From NCBI RefSeq assembly GCF_040689105.1, contig NZ_JBFBVU010000001.1, positions 310,001 to 374,000 of the forward strand: a stretch of DNA of 64,000 nucleotides, written 5' to 3'. Of the stretch, positions 33,402-43,000 are shown piece by piece. The notes under the pieces are model-generated. The model saw only the letters and a program-made list of their open reading frames with translations. It had not been told where the DNA came from and did not search any database. Origin of the DNA: Meridianimarinicoccus marinus (GTDB lineage: Bacteria > Pseudomonadota > Alphaproteobacteria > Rhodobacterales > Rhodobacteraceae). The translations under genes were made by a program, and so were the position numbers. Position 1 is the first letter of the stretch; every line of letters begins with the position of its first letter.

Positions 33402-36158
33402 TCAGCTGTCTTCGGGGCCCATGTCGGCGTCGGCTTCCGCGTCGTCTTCGCCCTGATCGGCGATGCGGGCGACCGAGACGACCTCTTCTCCATCGGCCGT
33501 GTTGAACACCTTGACGCCACCGGCCGCGCGCGACCGGAACGAGATGCCGTCGACGGGGCAGCGGATCGACTGGCCGGTCGAGGTCGCCAGCATGATCTGG
33601 TCGTCCAGTTCCACATGGAAGCAGGCCACCACCGGTCCACCGCGCAGGGCGCGGTCCATAGCCATGACCCCCATGCCGCCCCGGCCCTTGACCGGATAGT
33701 CATGCGAAGAGGTCAGCTTGCCCGAGCCGCCCGAGGTGATGGTCAGCAGCAGATGCTCGGCCGCCGACATCTCGGCATAGCGGGCCTGGCTCAGCGCCTC
33801 ATCCTCGACCGCATCTTCCTCGTCCGGCACCTCGACATCCTCGACCATGCCTTCCACGGCGCGCCGCATCTTCAGATAGGCGGCGCGTTCGCCCGGCGTG
33901 GCATCGAAATTGCGGATCGTGGTCATGGCGACGACGAAATCGCCCTCGGCCAACCGGATGCCGCGCACCCCGGTGCTGTCGCGGCCCTTGAACACCCGCA
34001 CGTCGGTCGAGCGGAACCGCATGGCCCGGCCCAGAGCCGTGACCAGCATCACGTCGTCTTCCTCGGCGCAGATGCGGGCGCGGACCAGTGAAACGCCTTC
34101 GGGCAGCTTCATGGCGATCTTGCCGTTGCGCTTGACGTTGGTGAAATCCGACATCGCGTTGCGGCGCACGTCGCCGGCCGAGGTGGCAAAGACGATCTGC
34201 AGGTTGGCCCAGTCTTCCTCGGCCACGTCGATGGGCAGGATCGCGGCGATGGACACGCCATGTTCGATCGGCAGGATGCTGACCAGCGGCTTGCCCTTGG
34301 CGTTGCGGCCGCCCTGCGGCAGGCGCCATGTCTTCAGGTTGTAGACCATGCCCGAGGTGGTGAAGACCAGCAGCGGGGTGTGGGTGTTGGCGACGAACAG
34401 GGTGGTGACCACGTCGTCATCCTTGGTGGCCATCCCCGACAGCCCCTTGCCGCCGCGCTTTTGCGAGCGGTATTCGGCCAGCGGCGTGCGCTTGATATAG
34501 CCCGACTGGGTGACCGTCACGACCATGTCTTCACGCTCGATCAGGTCCTCGTCTTCCATGTCGCCGGACCATTCGGTGATCTCGGTGCGGCGCGGCACGG
34601 CGAACAGGTCCTTCACCTCGCGCAGCTCGTCCGAGATGATCGACAGGATCCGCTCGCGCGAGCGCAGGATGTCCAGATAGTCGCGGATCTTGGCGGCCAG
34701 TTCCTGCAACTCGTCGGTCACTTCGCGCACGCCCAGCTGGGTCAGGCGCTGCAACCGCAGTTCCAGGATGGCTCGGGCCTGAACCTCGGACAGGTAATAG
34801 GTGCCGTCCTCGTTCACGGTGTGGGACGGATCGTCGATCAGCCGGATGAAGTCGGCGATGTCATGAGCGGGCCAGCGGCGCTCCATCAGCTTGGCGCGGG
34901 CCTCGGGCGCATCGGCCGAGGCGCGGATCGTGGCCACGACCTCATCGACGTTCGACACCGCCACGGCCAGACCGCACAGCACGTGGCTGCGTTCGCGCGC
35001 CTTGCGCAGATCATGCGCGGTGCGGCGGGCGACGACCTCTTCGCGGAAGTCGATGAAGGCGGTCAGGAATTTGCGCAGGGTCAGTTGTTCGGGCCGGCCG
35101 CCATTCAGCGCCAGCATGTTGCAGCCGAACGACGTCTGCATCGGGGTGAAGCGGAACAGCTGGTTCAGCACCACGTCGGGGGTGGCGTCGCGCTTCAGCT
35201 CGATCACCACGCGGACGCCGATGCGGTCGGATTCGTCCTGGATATGGGCGATGCCTTCCAGCTTCTTGTCGCGCACCAGATCGGCGATCTTTTCGATCAT
35301 GGTGGCCTTGTTCACCTGGTAGGGGATCTCGTCCAGGATGATGGCGAAGCGATCCTTGCGGATTTCCTCGATCCGGGTCTTGGCGCGCAGGATGACCGAG
35401 CCGCGCCCTTCCAGATAGGCCTTGCGCGCGCCCGAGCGGCCCAGCATCAGCCCGCCGGTCGGAAAGTCGGGGCCGGGGATGAATTGCATCAGGTCGATGC
35501 TGTCGAGATCCGGATCCTCGATCAGCGCCAGCGTGGCGTCGATGACCTCGCCCAGGTTGTGCGGCGGAATATTGGTGGCCATGCCGACGGCGATGCCGCC
35601 CGCGCCGTTGACCAGCATGTTGGGAAACCGGGCCGGCAGAACCGTGGGCTCCAGGTCCTTGCCGTCATAGTTGTCCTGAAAATCGACCGTCTCTTTCTCG
35701 ATGTCCGCCAGCAGCTGGGCCGCGGGCTTGTCCATCCGGACCTCGGTGTAACGCATGGCCGCCGGGCTGTCGCCGTCCATCGAACCGAAGTTGCCCTGCC
35801 CATCCAGCAGCGGCAGCGACATCGAGAAATCCTGCGCCATCCGCACCAGCGCGTCATAGATCGCGCTGTCGCCATGGGGGTGGTATTTCCCCATCACGTC
35901 GCCCACCGGGCGGGCCGATTTGCGATAGGGCTTGTCGTGGCCGTTGCCGGTTTCATGCATGGCGTAAAGTATCCGCCGGTGCACCGGTTTCAACCCGTCG
36001 CGCAGGTCGGGAATCGCCCGGCTGACGATCACGCTCATCGCATAGTCCAGGTAGGACGACTTCATCTCCTCGGCGATCGAGATGGTCGGCCCCGCGTATC
36101 CTTTCGGCTCGCCGGGATTTTCGTCTTCGTTTTCAGGAGTTTCTGGCGTGTCGGTCAC
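33402..36158 (-). CDS. gyrA: DNA gyrase subunit A
   Basis: A 918-residue type IIA topoisomerase subunit. Y137 in AAMRYTEV is the DNA-cleaving tyrosine. The quinolone-determining region GKYHPHGDSAIYDALVRMA has Ser98 and Asp102 at the positions equivalent to E. coli S83 and D87, so it has the wild-type, susceptible-like form. The GyrA box appears as SQKRGGKGLSG near residue 565, starting the C-terminal beta-pinwheel that wraps DNA. The C-terminal tail is acidic. Full length and standing alone. Partner gyrB is not in the window. Confidence 0.96.
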   Translation of the reverse strand: MTDTPETPENEDENPGEPKGYAGPTISIAEEMKSSYLDYAMSVIVSRAIPDLRDGLKPVHRRILYAMHETGNGHDKPYRKSARPVGDVMGKYHPHGDSAIYDALVRMAQDFSMSLPLLDGQGNFGSMDGDSPAAMRYTEVRMDKPAAQLLADIEKETVDFQDNYDGKDLEPTVLPARFPNMLVNGAGGIAVGMATNIPPHNLGEVIDATLALIEDPDLDSIDLMQFIPGPDFPTGGLMLGRSGARKAYLEGRGSVILRAKTRIEEIRKDRFAIILDEIPYQVNKATMIEKIADLVRDKKLEGIAHIQDESDRIGVRVVIELKRDATPDVVLNQLFRFTPMQTSFGCNMLALNGGRPEQLTLRKFLTAFIDFREEVVARRTAHDLRKARERSHVLCGLAVAVSNVDEVVATIRASADAPEARAKLMERRWPAHDIADFIRLIDDPSHTVNEDGTYYLSEVQARAILELRLQRLTQLGVREVTDELQELAAKIRDYLDILRSRERILSIISDELREVKDLFAVPRRTEITEWSGDMEDEDLIEREDMVVTVTQSGYIKRTPLAEYRSQKRGGKGLSGMATKDDDVVTTLFVANTHTPLLVFTTSGMVYNLKTWRLPQGGRNAKGKPLVSILPIEHGVSIAAILPIDVAEEDWANLQIVFATSAGDVRRNAMSDFTNVKRNGKIAMKLPEGVSLVRARICAEEDDVMLVTALGRAMRFRSTDVRVFKGRDSTGVRGIRLAEGDFVVAMTTIRNFDATPGERAAYLKMRRAVEGMVEDVEVPDEEDAVEDEALSQARYAEMSAAEHLLLTITSGGSGKLTSSHDYPVKGRGGMGVMAMDRALRGGPVVACFHVELDDQIMLATSTGQSIRCPVDGISFRSRAAGGVKVFNTADGEEVVSVARIADQGEDDAEADADMGPEDS

Positions 36159-36347
36159 AGAGGTGGCCTTTGCTGCTCGGGCGCTTGTCGTTGGTTCGGG
36201 ACGTTATACCACCACGCCGCAAAAACCTGCAATGCGCCTGTTACATGCTCATCGCCGTGTCGCTCGCGAAAGATAACGATCTGTTTCGTTTGAGTTTTAA
36301 CTTTTTGGGCGCAAACTGAAGGCGTTCCACTCAGCAAGAGGTGTCGA

Positions 36348-36635
36348 ATGGAGAACCGTGAAACCGAGTTGATGTTGAAAGGCTATGGTCTGACCACGGC
36401 CGAGGTTTACTACCGGATGCCGGATTTTCAGAGCGTGCTGAACAGCTTCATCTGGCAGGAATACGATCTGGCGCCGGATCATCCGCGTCTGTTCGAATTC
36501 ATCGAATTCTGGCAGCGGGAAATCGACGGCCCCCTGCATTCCGTGCGTTTTACCCACCGCAAGATGATTTCGCCGGGGGAATGGCGCAACGTGATCGGGG
36601 AATTCAGTGTCGATGGCGGCCTGACGCTGCACTAG
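36348..36635 (+). CDS. Usg-family protein
   Basis: A 95-residue protein of the small alphaproteobacterial Usg family: LMLKGYGLTTAEVYYRMPD, then LNSFIWQEYDLAPDHPRLFEF, then FWQREIDGPLHSVRFTH. Soluble, no signal peptide. The name comes from a gene found upstream of trpF-region genes in other bacteria; its biochemical role is unknown. It diverges from gyrA and overlaps the dsbB stop by four bases at its end. Confidence 0.85.
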   Translation: MENRETELMLKGYGLTTAEVYYRMPDFQSVLNSFIWQEYDLAPDHPRLFEFIEFWQREIDGPLHSVRFTHRKMISPGEWRNVIGEFSVDGGLTLH

Positions 36636-37105
36636 GCGCGGCGCAGGGCCACCAGCCACAGCGCCATGAAGACAAAGGACGCCACGGCGTTCCAGCTGGG
36701 CATCGACAGGCCCAGCATCTCCCACGAGATCTGGTCGCACATGACCAGCGGCGTGGCGCTGTCCATGCTCAGCAGATCGGTGCCGGACAGGCCGCTGAGG
36801 GTATCGCCGCTGCCGGTACAGGAGGTGGGGCCGGCCCACCACTTGCGCTCGATGCCAGTGTGATAGATGCCAAGCGCGCCGGTGGTGGCCGCGGTCAGTG
36901 CGCCAAGCGCATAGACGATGCGCGCGGGCCAGATCAGCAGCAGGGCGCCCAGCAGTATCGCCGCCGCGTGGGGCCAGCGTTGCCAAAGGCAGATCGGGCA
37001 GGGCGCCAACCCGCCAATATGTTGGAAGGCGAAGGCGCCCAGCAGCAGGCCCAGCGACCCAGCCGCCGCCGCCAGCCCGATCACACGTGCAGGGATCATC
37101 GACAT
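36632..37105 (-). CDS. dsbB: Disulfide bond formation protein DsbB
   Basis: A 157-residue inner-membrane protein with four hydrophobic segments. The first periplasmic loop carries CPIC (Cys36, Cys39), the quinone-linked pair. The second loop has Cys in SCTGSG and VMCDQ, the pair that reoxidises DsbA. It passes electrons from DsbA to ubiquinone. Its ATG at 37105 overlaps the stop of the upstream membrane gene (TGATG), so the two are coupled. Confidence 0.9.
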   Translation of the reverse strand: MSMIPARVIGLAAAAGSLGLLLGAFAFQHIGGLAPCPICLWQRWPHAAAILLGALLLIWPARIVYALGALTAATTGALGIYHTGIERKWWAGPTSCTGSGDTLSGLSGTDLLSMDSATPLVMCDQISWEMLGLSMPSWNAVASFVFMALWLVALRRA

Positions 37106-37683
37106 CACAGGAATTTCACCACGTAGAATCCGCCCAACAACAGGGCCACGAAAAGCGTGAACATCAGACCCAACCGTTTCTCGATGAAGTCGCGGATGGG
37201 AGGGCCGAATTTCCAAAGCAGCCCGGCCACGATGAAGAACCGCAGTCCGCGTGCGACCACCGAGGCCACCATGAACACCGGCAGCGACAGCGCGGTGGAG
37301 CCCGACAGGATGGTGATCACCTTGTAGGGGAAGGGCGTAACCCCGGCCACCAGCACCGCCCAGGCGCCCCATTCGTTGTAGCGCAGCGCGAATTCGTCGA
37401 AATAGGCATCCTTGCCGTAGAACTCCAGAACCGGGCGGCCCACGGTGTCGAACAGCGCGTATCCGATGTAATAGCCAAACAGCCCGCCCAGCACGGAACT
37501 GACCGTGGCGATGCCGGCGATCAGCCAGGCGCGTCTTGGCGCGGCCAGGATCATCGGGATCATCAGGATGTCGGGCGGGATCGGAAACACCGAGCTTTCG
37601 ACGAAGGCCACGAAGGCCAGGGCCATAAGGGCATAGCGGGTCTCGGCAAGACCCATGGTCCACTCGTACAAACGTCTGATCAT
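37105..37683 (-). CDS. YqaA/DedA-type SNARE-associated membrane protein
   Basis: A 192-residue polytopic membrane protein of the DedA superfamily (VTT domain). An amphipathic start is followed by ESSVFPIPPDILMIPMIL (the E-x-PxPPD signature), GGLFGYYIGY, a re-entrant GAWAVLVAGVTPFPYKVITI, and a C-terminal helix. Relatives act as lipid flippases or in membrane homeostasis. The pairing with dsbB by start-stop overlap has no obvious functional basis. Confidence 0.85.
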   Translation of the reverse strand: MIRRLYEWTMGLAETRYALMALAFVAFVESSVFPIPPDILMIPMILAAPRRAWLIAGIATVSSVLGGLFGYYIGYALFDTVGRPVLEFYGKDAYFDEFALRYNEWGAWAVLVAGVTPFPYKVITILSGSTALSLPVFMVASVVARGLRFFIVAGLLWKFGPPIRDFIEKRLGLMFTLFVALLLGGFYVVKFL

Positions 37684-37813
37684 CAAAACACCTCCGACCG
37701 TTCCCATGGCTATGGCGGGCTGCGCCAAGGTGGTCAAGACCGCTGCCGTCGCAGAACCGCGTTGCGCTTGGGGGCGGCTTTGCGCTAGCTCGCCGCTGTA
37801 ACGGAACGGGCGG

Positions 37814-38398
37814 ATGATGCTGGCACCCAAGGCGGAACAACGGATCGGGCGCGGGCTGGGCTGGCTGGCGGGCGCGCTGGCCCTGTGTGGCGGCGCGGTG
37901 CTGCTGGGCATGGCCTCGGTCGTGGTGATTTCCGTTGTCGGACGGGCGCTTGGCTGGGCCGGGCTGGGGCCGGTGACCGGTGACTTCGAGCTGGTCGAGA
38001 TGGGCTGCGCCATCGCGGTTTTCGCTTTCCTGCCGTGGTGCCAGATGCGCCGCGCCCATGTCACCGTCGATCTTGTCAGCCACGCCCTTGGCCCGCGCCC
38101 GCATGCGGGGCTGGGCTGCCTGGGCGACATGATGCTGACCCTGTGCTCGGGCGTTATCCTGTGGCGGTTCTGGCTGGGCTTCACCGAGAAGTTTCCCCAT
38201 GGCAGCGAGGCGTTCCGCGCCCGGCTCGGCATGGGCCAAGCGCCATGGTTCCCCGAAACCACCTATGAATTGCAGATCCCGGTGTGGATTCCCTTCGGGC
38301 TGGCGCTGATCGGGGCGGGGCTGTTTTTCGTGGTCTGCCTGTATTCGGTCTGGCGCAGCCTGAACTGGACCCTCGCCGGGCGGGAGCCGGGCGCGTGA
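37814..38398 (+). CDS. TRAP transporter small permease (DctQ type)
   Basis: A 194-residue membrane protein with four segments typical of DctQ: LGWLAGALALCGGAVLLGMA, a second around residues 60-80, WCQMRRAHVTVDLV (conserved R-x-HVxVD motif) and C-terminal FGLALIGAGLFFVVCLYS. It forms the QM membrane complex with the next gene, whose GTG start overlaps its stop. No periplasmic solute-binding DctP gene is next to the pair, so the substrate cannot be guessed. Confidence 0.88.
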   Translation: MMLAPKAEQRIGRGLGWLAGALALCGGAVLLGMASVVVISVVGRALGWAGLGPVTGDFELVEMGCAIAVFAFLPWCQMRRAHVTVDLVSHALGPRPHAGLGCLGDMMLTLCSGVILWRFWLGFTEKFPHGSEAFRARLGMGQAPWFPETTYELQIPVWIPFGLALIGAGLFFVVCLYSVWRSLNWTLAGREPGA

Positions 38399-39750
38399 TC
38401 TCGGGCCTTGCACTGGCGCTGGCGGGCTTCGGGCTGATGCTGCTGGCCATCTTCCTGCGGATGCCGATTGCCGCGGCCATGGGCGGCACCGGCTTTCTGG
38501 GCACCTGGATCGTGCTGGGCTCGCCCAACGCGGCGCTGAGCCAACTCAAGACTTTGCCCTATGACACGTTTTCCAGCTATTCCCTGTCGATCGTGCCGAT
38601 GTTCCTGTTCATGGGCCAGATCGCGGCGCGTTCGGGGCTCAGCGCGGCGCTGTTCCGGGCGGTGGCGGCCTGGATGGGGCATCATCGCGGCGGCATGGCG
38701 GTGGCGGCGGTGGGGGCGTCGGCGGGTTTCGGCGCGGTCTGCGGCTCGTCACTGGCGACCGCGTCGACCATGGGGCAGGTGGCCCTGCCGGAGCTGCGCA
38801 AGCGCGGCTATTCCGATGCGCTGGCCACCGGCGTGGTGGCGGCAGGCGGGACGCTGGGCATCCTGATCCCGCCGTCGGTGATGCTGGTTATCTATGCCAT
38901 CCTGACCGAGCAGAACATCGTCAAGATGTTCGCGGCCGCTTTCATCCCCGGCCTGCTGGCTGCCCTGGGCTATGCGCTGGCGGTGCTGGTGGTGGTGCAT
39001 CTGCGCCCCGAGGCGGGCCCCGCCGGGCCGCGCGTGGTCTGGCGCGAACGGATGGCCGCCCTTGTGCAGGTCTGGCCGGTGGCGGCGATCTTCGCGCTGG
39101 TCATGGGCGGCATCATCGGCGACTGGAACTGGAGCCGCGACGGCGTGCAGGCCCTGTTCACCCCGACCGAGGGCGCCGCCGTGGGCGCGCTGGCGACGCT
39201 TCTTTACGCGGTGATCTTCGAAGGATTGCGCCTGCGCGCCATCGGCGAGGCCATTCTGGAGACCGCCTCGGCCACCGGGTTGATCTTCCTGATCCTGCTG
39301 GGGGCGCAACTGTTCAACACCTTCCTGGCCTTCACCCAGGCGCCGCAGGCCCTGGCAGCCTGGGTGCAGGCCAGCGAGGCCGGACCAATGACGGTGCTGC
39401 TTTTGATCCTGCTGGCCTATCTGGTGCTGGGCTGCGTCATGGACAGCCTGTCGATGATCCTGCTGACCATCCCGGTGTTCTTTCCGATCATCCAGAGCCT
39501 CGATTTCGGCTTGACGCCCGAGGAAACCGCCATCTGGTTCGGCGTGCTGACCCTGATCGTGGTCGAGGTCGGTCTGATCACCCCACCGGTCGGGTTGAAC
39601 CTGTTCATCATCAACCGGCTGGCGCGCAACGTACCGCTGGGCGTGACCTATCGCGGCGTGGCGCCCTTCATCCTGTCCGACCTGATCCGCGTCGCCGTGC
39701 TGGTCAGTTTCCCGGCGCTGTCGCTGTGGCTGGTGGGTGTTCTGGTCTGA
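38395..39750 (+). CDS. TRAP transporter large permease (DctM type)
   Basis: A 451-residue membrane protein of the DctM family with about 12 segments. It carries FLRMPIAAAMGGTGFLG near the start, SIVPMFLFMGQIAARSGLS, GASAGFGAVCGSSLATASTMG, GVVAAGGTLGILIPPSVMLV, the FTPTEGAAVGA motif, and LGCVMDSLSMILLTIPVFFP near the C-terminus. It drives sodium-coupled uptake with a DctP receptor. The GTG at 38395 within GTGA couples it to dctQ. The receptor must be encoded elsewhere. Confidence 0.92.
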   Translation: MISGLALALAGFGLMLLAIFLRMPIAAAMGGTGFLGTWIVLGSPNAALSQLKTLPYDTFSSYSLSIVPMFLFMGQIAARSGLSAALFRAVAAWMGHHRGGMAVAAVGASAGFGAVCGSSLATASTMGQVALPELRKRGYSDALATGVVAAGGTLGILIPPSVMLVIYAILTEQNIVKMFAAAFIPGLLAALGYALAVLVVVHLRPEAGPAGPRVVWRERMAALVQVWPVAAIFALVMGGIIGDWNWSRDGVQALFTPTEGAAVGALATLLYAVIFEGLRLRAIGEAILETASATGLIFLILLGAQLFNTFLAFTQAPQALAAWVQASEAGPMTVLLLILLAYLVLGCVMDSLSMILLTIPVFFPIIQSLDFGLTPEETAIWFGVLTLIVVEVGLITPPVGLNLFIINRLARNVPLGVTYRGVAPFILSDLIRVAVLVSFPALSLWLVGVLV

Positions 39751-39820
39751 CGGGCCCCGAGTGTTAACGGTGCAATTGCGGCATTAACCGGGTGTTCATA
39801 TCTCGACTCGGCTGACCCCC

Positions 39821-39864
39821 TGTGGATAGTGTCGGTCAACCCCCATTTATACCAGATATAGCGA
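39821..39864. promoter_or_regulatory. Upstream control region of nrdJ: DnaA-like box and first NrdR-like box
   Basis: In the 331-base gene-free stretch before nrdJ, TGTGGATAG (39821-39829) is an 8-of-9 DnaA box. ATACCAGATATAGCGA (39849-39864) resembles the 16-bp NrdR palindrome acaCwAtATaTwgtgt. The second, better NrdR-like box lies 74 bases further on, about seven helical turns. Confidence 0.4.
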
Positions 39865-39922
39865 AAATCTTCGTTGTCGGCGCAACCCGAATCGCGGTTA
39901 TTTGTGTCCTCAAGGAGGGGCG

Positions 39923-39938
39923 ACACCACATCTGGTGT
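39923..39938. promoter_or_regulatory. NrdR-like box upstream of nrdJ
   Basis: ACACCACATCTGGTGT is an inverted repeat (ACACCA, four bases, TGGTGT) of exactly NrdR-box length, keeping the conserved outer ACAC and GTGT and the central AT. NrdR represses ribonucleotide reductase genes when (d)ATP is plentiful. Confidence 0.55.
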
Positions 39939-39974
39939 CACCACACGAAACACGGACAGAGTGACGGGACATGC

Positions 39975-39994
39975 CGCGAAACTTCGGTTTCGCG
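39975..39994 (+). other. UUCG hairpin in the nrdJ leader
   Basis: CGCGAAAC-TTCG-GTTTCGCG is a perfect 8-bp stem closed by a stable UUCG tetraloop, 87 bases before the nrdJ ATG. No U-tract follows, so it is an mRNA structure rather than a terminator. Confidence 0.7.
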
Positions 39995-40081
39995 CCCCGG
40001 ACCACCTTGTCCTTCGACTTCCGGGCAGGGCCGTTTGCAGGCCGGCACCCCGACCACCGGAACGACCTGCAGGGACGCGAC

Positions 40082-43000
40082 ATGAGAATCGAACGCACAT
40101 TTACCCGGGACGGCGCAGACGCATATGCGGACCTGGCTTTCACCACCACCTCGTCGGAAATCCGCAACCCGGACGGCAGTACGGTCTTCGCGCTGGACGC
40201 GATGGAGGTGCCGAGTTCCTGGAGCCAGGTTGCCTCGGATGTGCTGGCGCAGAAGTATTTCCGCAAGGCCGGTGTCGCGGCGCGGCTGAAGAAGGTGCGC
40301 GAAAAGGGGGTGCCCGAGTTCCTGTGGCGGTCGGTCCCCGATGAGAAGGCGCTGAAGGATCTGCCCGAGGAGGAACGTTACGGCGGCGAAACCTCGGCCC
40401 GGCAGGTGTTCGACCGGCTGGCGGGCGCCTGGACCTATTGGGGCTGGAAGGGCGGCTATTTCACCAAGGAATCCGATGCCCGCGCCTATTTCGACGAAAT
40501 GCGCTACATGCTGGCCACTCAGCGGGCGGCACCGAATTCGCCGCAATGGTTCAACACCGGGCTGCACTGGGCCTATGGCATCGACGGTCCCAGCCAGGGG
40601 CATTACTACGTCGATCACAAGACCGGCAAGCTGGTGAAATCCTCCTCGGCCTACGAGCATCCGCAGCCGCATGCCTGTTTCATCCAGTCGGTGGCCGACG
40701 ACCTGGTGAACGACGGCGGCATCATGGACCTTTGGGTGCGCGAAGCGCGGCTTTTCAAGTTCGGCTCGGGCACTGGCACCAATTTCTCGTCGCTGCGCGC
40801 CGAGGGCGAATCGTTGTCGGGCGGCGGCAAATCCTCGGGCCTGATGGGCTTTTTAAAGATCGGTGATCGGGCAGCTGGGGCGATCAAGTCCGGCGGCACC
40901 ACCCGCCGCGCCGCCAAGATGGTGATCTGCGACGCCGATCATCCGGATATCGAGCAGTTCATCAACTGGAAGGTGATCGAGGAACAGAAGGTCGCCTCGC
41001 TGGTGGCGGGCTCCAAGACTCATGAAGCCAAGCTGAACGACATCTTCGGCGCGATCCGCAATTGGGACGGGAAAGAGGCCGACGCCACCGATCCCGCCAC
41101 CAACGCGGCCCTAAAGACCGCCGTGCGCGCCGCCAAGAAGGCCGCGATTCCCGAGACCTACATCAAGCGCGTGCTGGACTATGCCAAGCAGGGCTATGCC
41201 AGCATCGAGTTTCCGACCTATGACACCGACTGGGACAGCGAGGCCTACAATTCGGTTTCGGGCCAGAACTCCAACAATTCGGTGCGGGTGACCGATGCCT
41301 TCCTGCAGGCGGTCCGCGACGATGGTGCGTGGGAGTTGATCCGCCGCACCGACGGCAAGGTCGCCAAGACCATCAAGGCGCGCGACCTGTGGGAACAGAT
41401 CGGCCACGCCGCCTGGGCCTGCGCCGATCCCGGCATCCAGTTCCATGACACCGTGAACGCCTGGCACACCTGCCCCGAAGACGGCGAAATCCGCGGCTCG
41501 AACCCCTGTTCCGAGTACATGTTCCTGGACGACACCGCCTGCAACCTGGCGTCGATGAACCTGCTGACCTTCCTCAAGGACGGCGAGTTCCAGGTCGAGG
41601 ACTATATCCACGCCACGCGGCTGTGGACGGTGACGCTGGAAATCTCGGTGCTGATGGCGCAGTTCCCGTCCAAGGAAATCGCGCAGCGGTCCTATGACTA
41701 CCGCACGCTGGGTCTGGGCTATGCCAACATCGGCGGGCTGCTGATGACCATGGGCCATGGCTATGACAGCAACGAAGGCCGCGCCATCTGTGGCGCGCTG
41801 ACCGCCGTGATGACCGGGGTGGCCTATGCGACCTCGGCCGAGATGGCGGGCGAGCTGGGCGCGTTCCCCGGCTATCCGGCCAATGCCGCGCATATGCTGC
41901 GGGTGATCCGCAACCACCGCACCGCCGCCAAGGGCAAGACCGATGGCTATGACAATCTGGCAGTGAAACCGGTGCCGCTGGATGGCAAGAACTGCCCCGA
42001 CCCGCGTCTGGTGGCCATGGCCGAACAGGCCTGGGACGAGGCCCTGCGGCTGGGCGAGCAGCATGGCTATCGCAACGCGCAGGCCACCGTCATCGCCCCC
42101 ACCGGCACCATCGGTCTGGTGATGGATTGCGACACCACTGGGATCGAGCCCGACTTCGCGCTGGTTAAGTTCAAGAAGCTGGCCGGCGGCGGCTACTTCA
42201 AGATCATCAACAGGTCGGTACCCGCGGCGCTGGAAGGGCTGGGCTACGGCGCGGCGCAGATCGAGGAAATCATCGGCTACGCGGTCGGTCACGGCACCCT
42301 TGGCAACGCGCCGGGCATCAACCACACCGCGCTGCTGGGCCACGGCTTCGGCCCGGCCGAGATCGACAAGATCGAGGCGGCCCTGCCGCAGGCCTTCGAC
42401 ATCCGCTTCGTGTTCAACCAGTGGACCCTGGGGGAAGAGTTCTGCACCGATGTGCTGGGCATCCCGGCGGCGAAACTGGCCGATCCGACCTTCGACATGC
42501 TGACCAGCCTCGGCTTCAGCAGGCAGCAGATCGAGGCCGCCAACGATCACGTCTGCGGAACCATGACGCTGGAAGGCGCGCCGCATCTGGACCCCAAGCA
42601 CTACCCGATCTTCGATTGCGCCAACTCCTGCGGCAAGAAGGGCCGGCGGTTCCTGAACGTGAACAGCCACATCACCATGATGGCGGCGGCGCAAAGCTTC
42701 ATCTCGGGCGCGATCAGCAAGACGATCAACATGCCCAATGACGCCACGATCGAGGATTGCCAGAAGGCCTATGAGCTGAGCTGGTCGCTGGGGGTGAAGG
42801 CCAATGCGCTGTACCGCGACGGCTCGAAACTCAGCCAGCCGCTGGCTGCGGCGCTGGTCGAGGATGACGACGAAGCCGCCGAGGTTCTGGAAACTGGCTC
42901 CCCGCAGGAAAAGGCGCAGGTGCTGGCCGAGAAGATCGTCGAGAAGGTGATCGTCAAGGAGGTCGTCCGCTCGCACCGCGAGAAGATGCCCCAGCGCCGC

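Noticed and set aside
39751..40081. Cobalamin riboswitch ahead of nrdJ
   Set aside because: No GCCACTG-type B12 box or the conserved core was found, and nrdJ uses rather than makes cobalamin.
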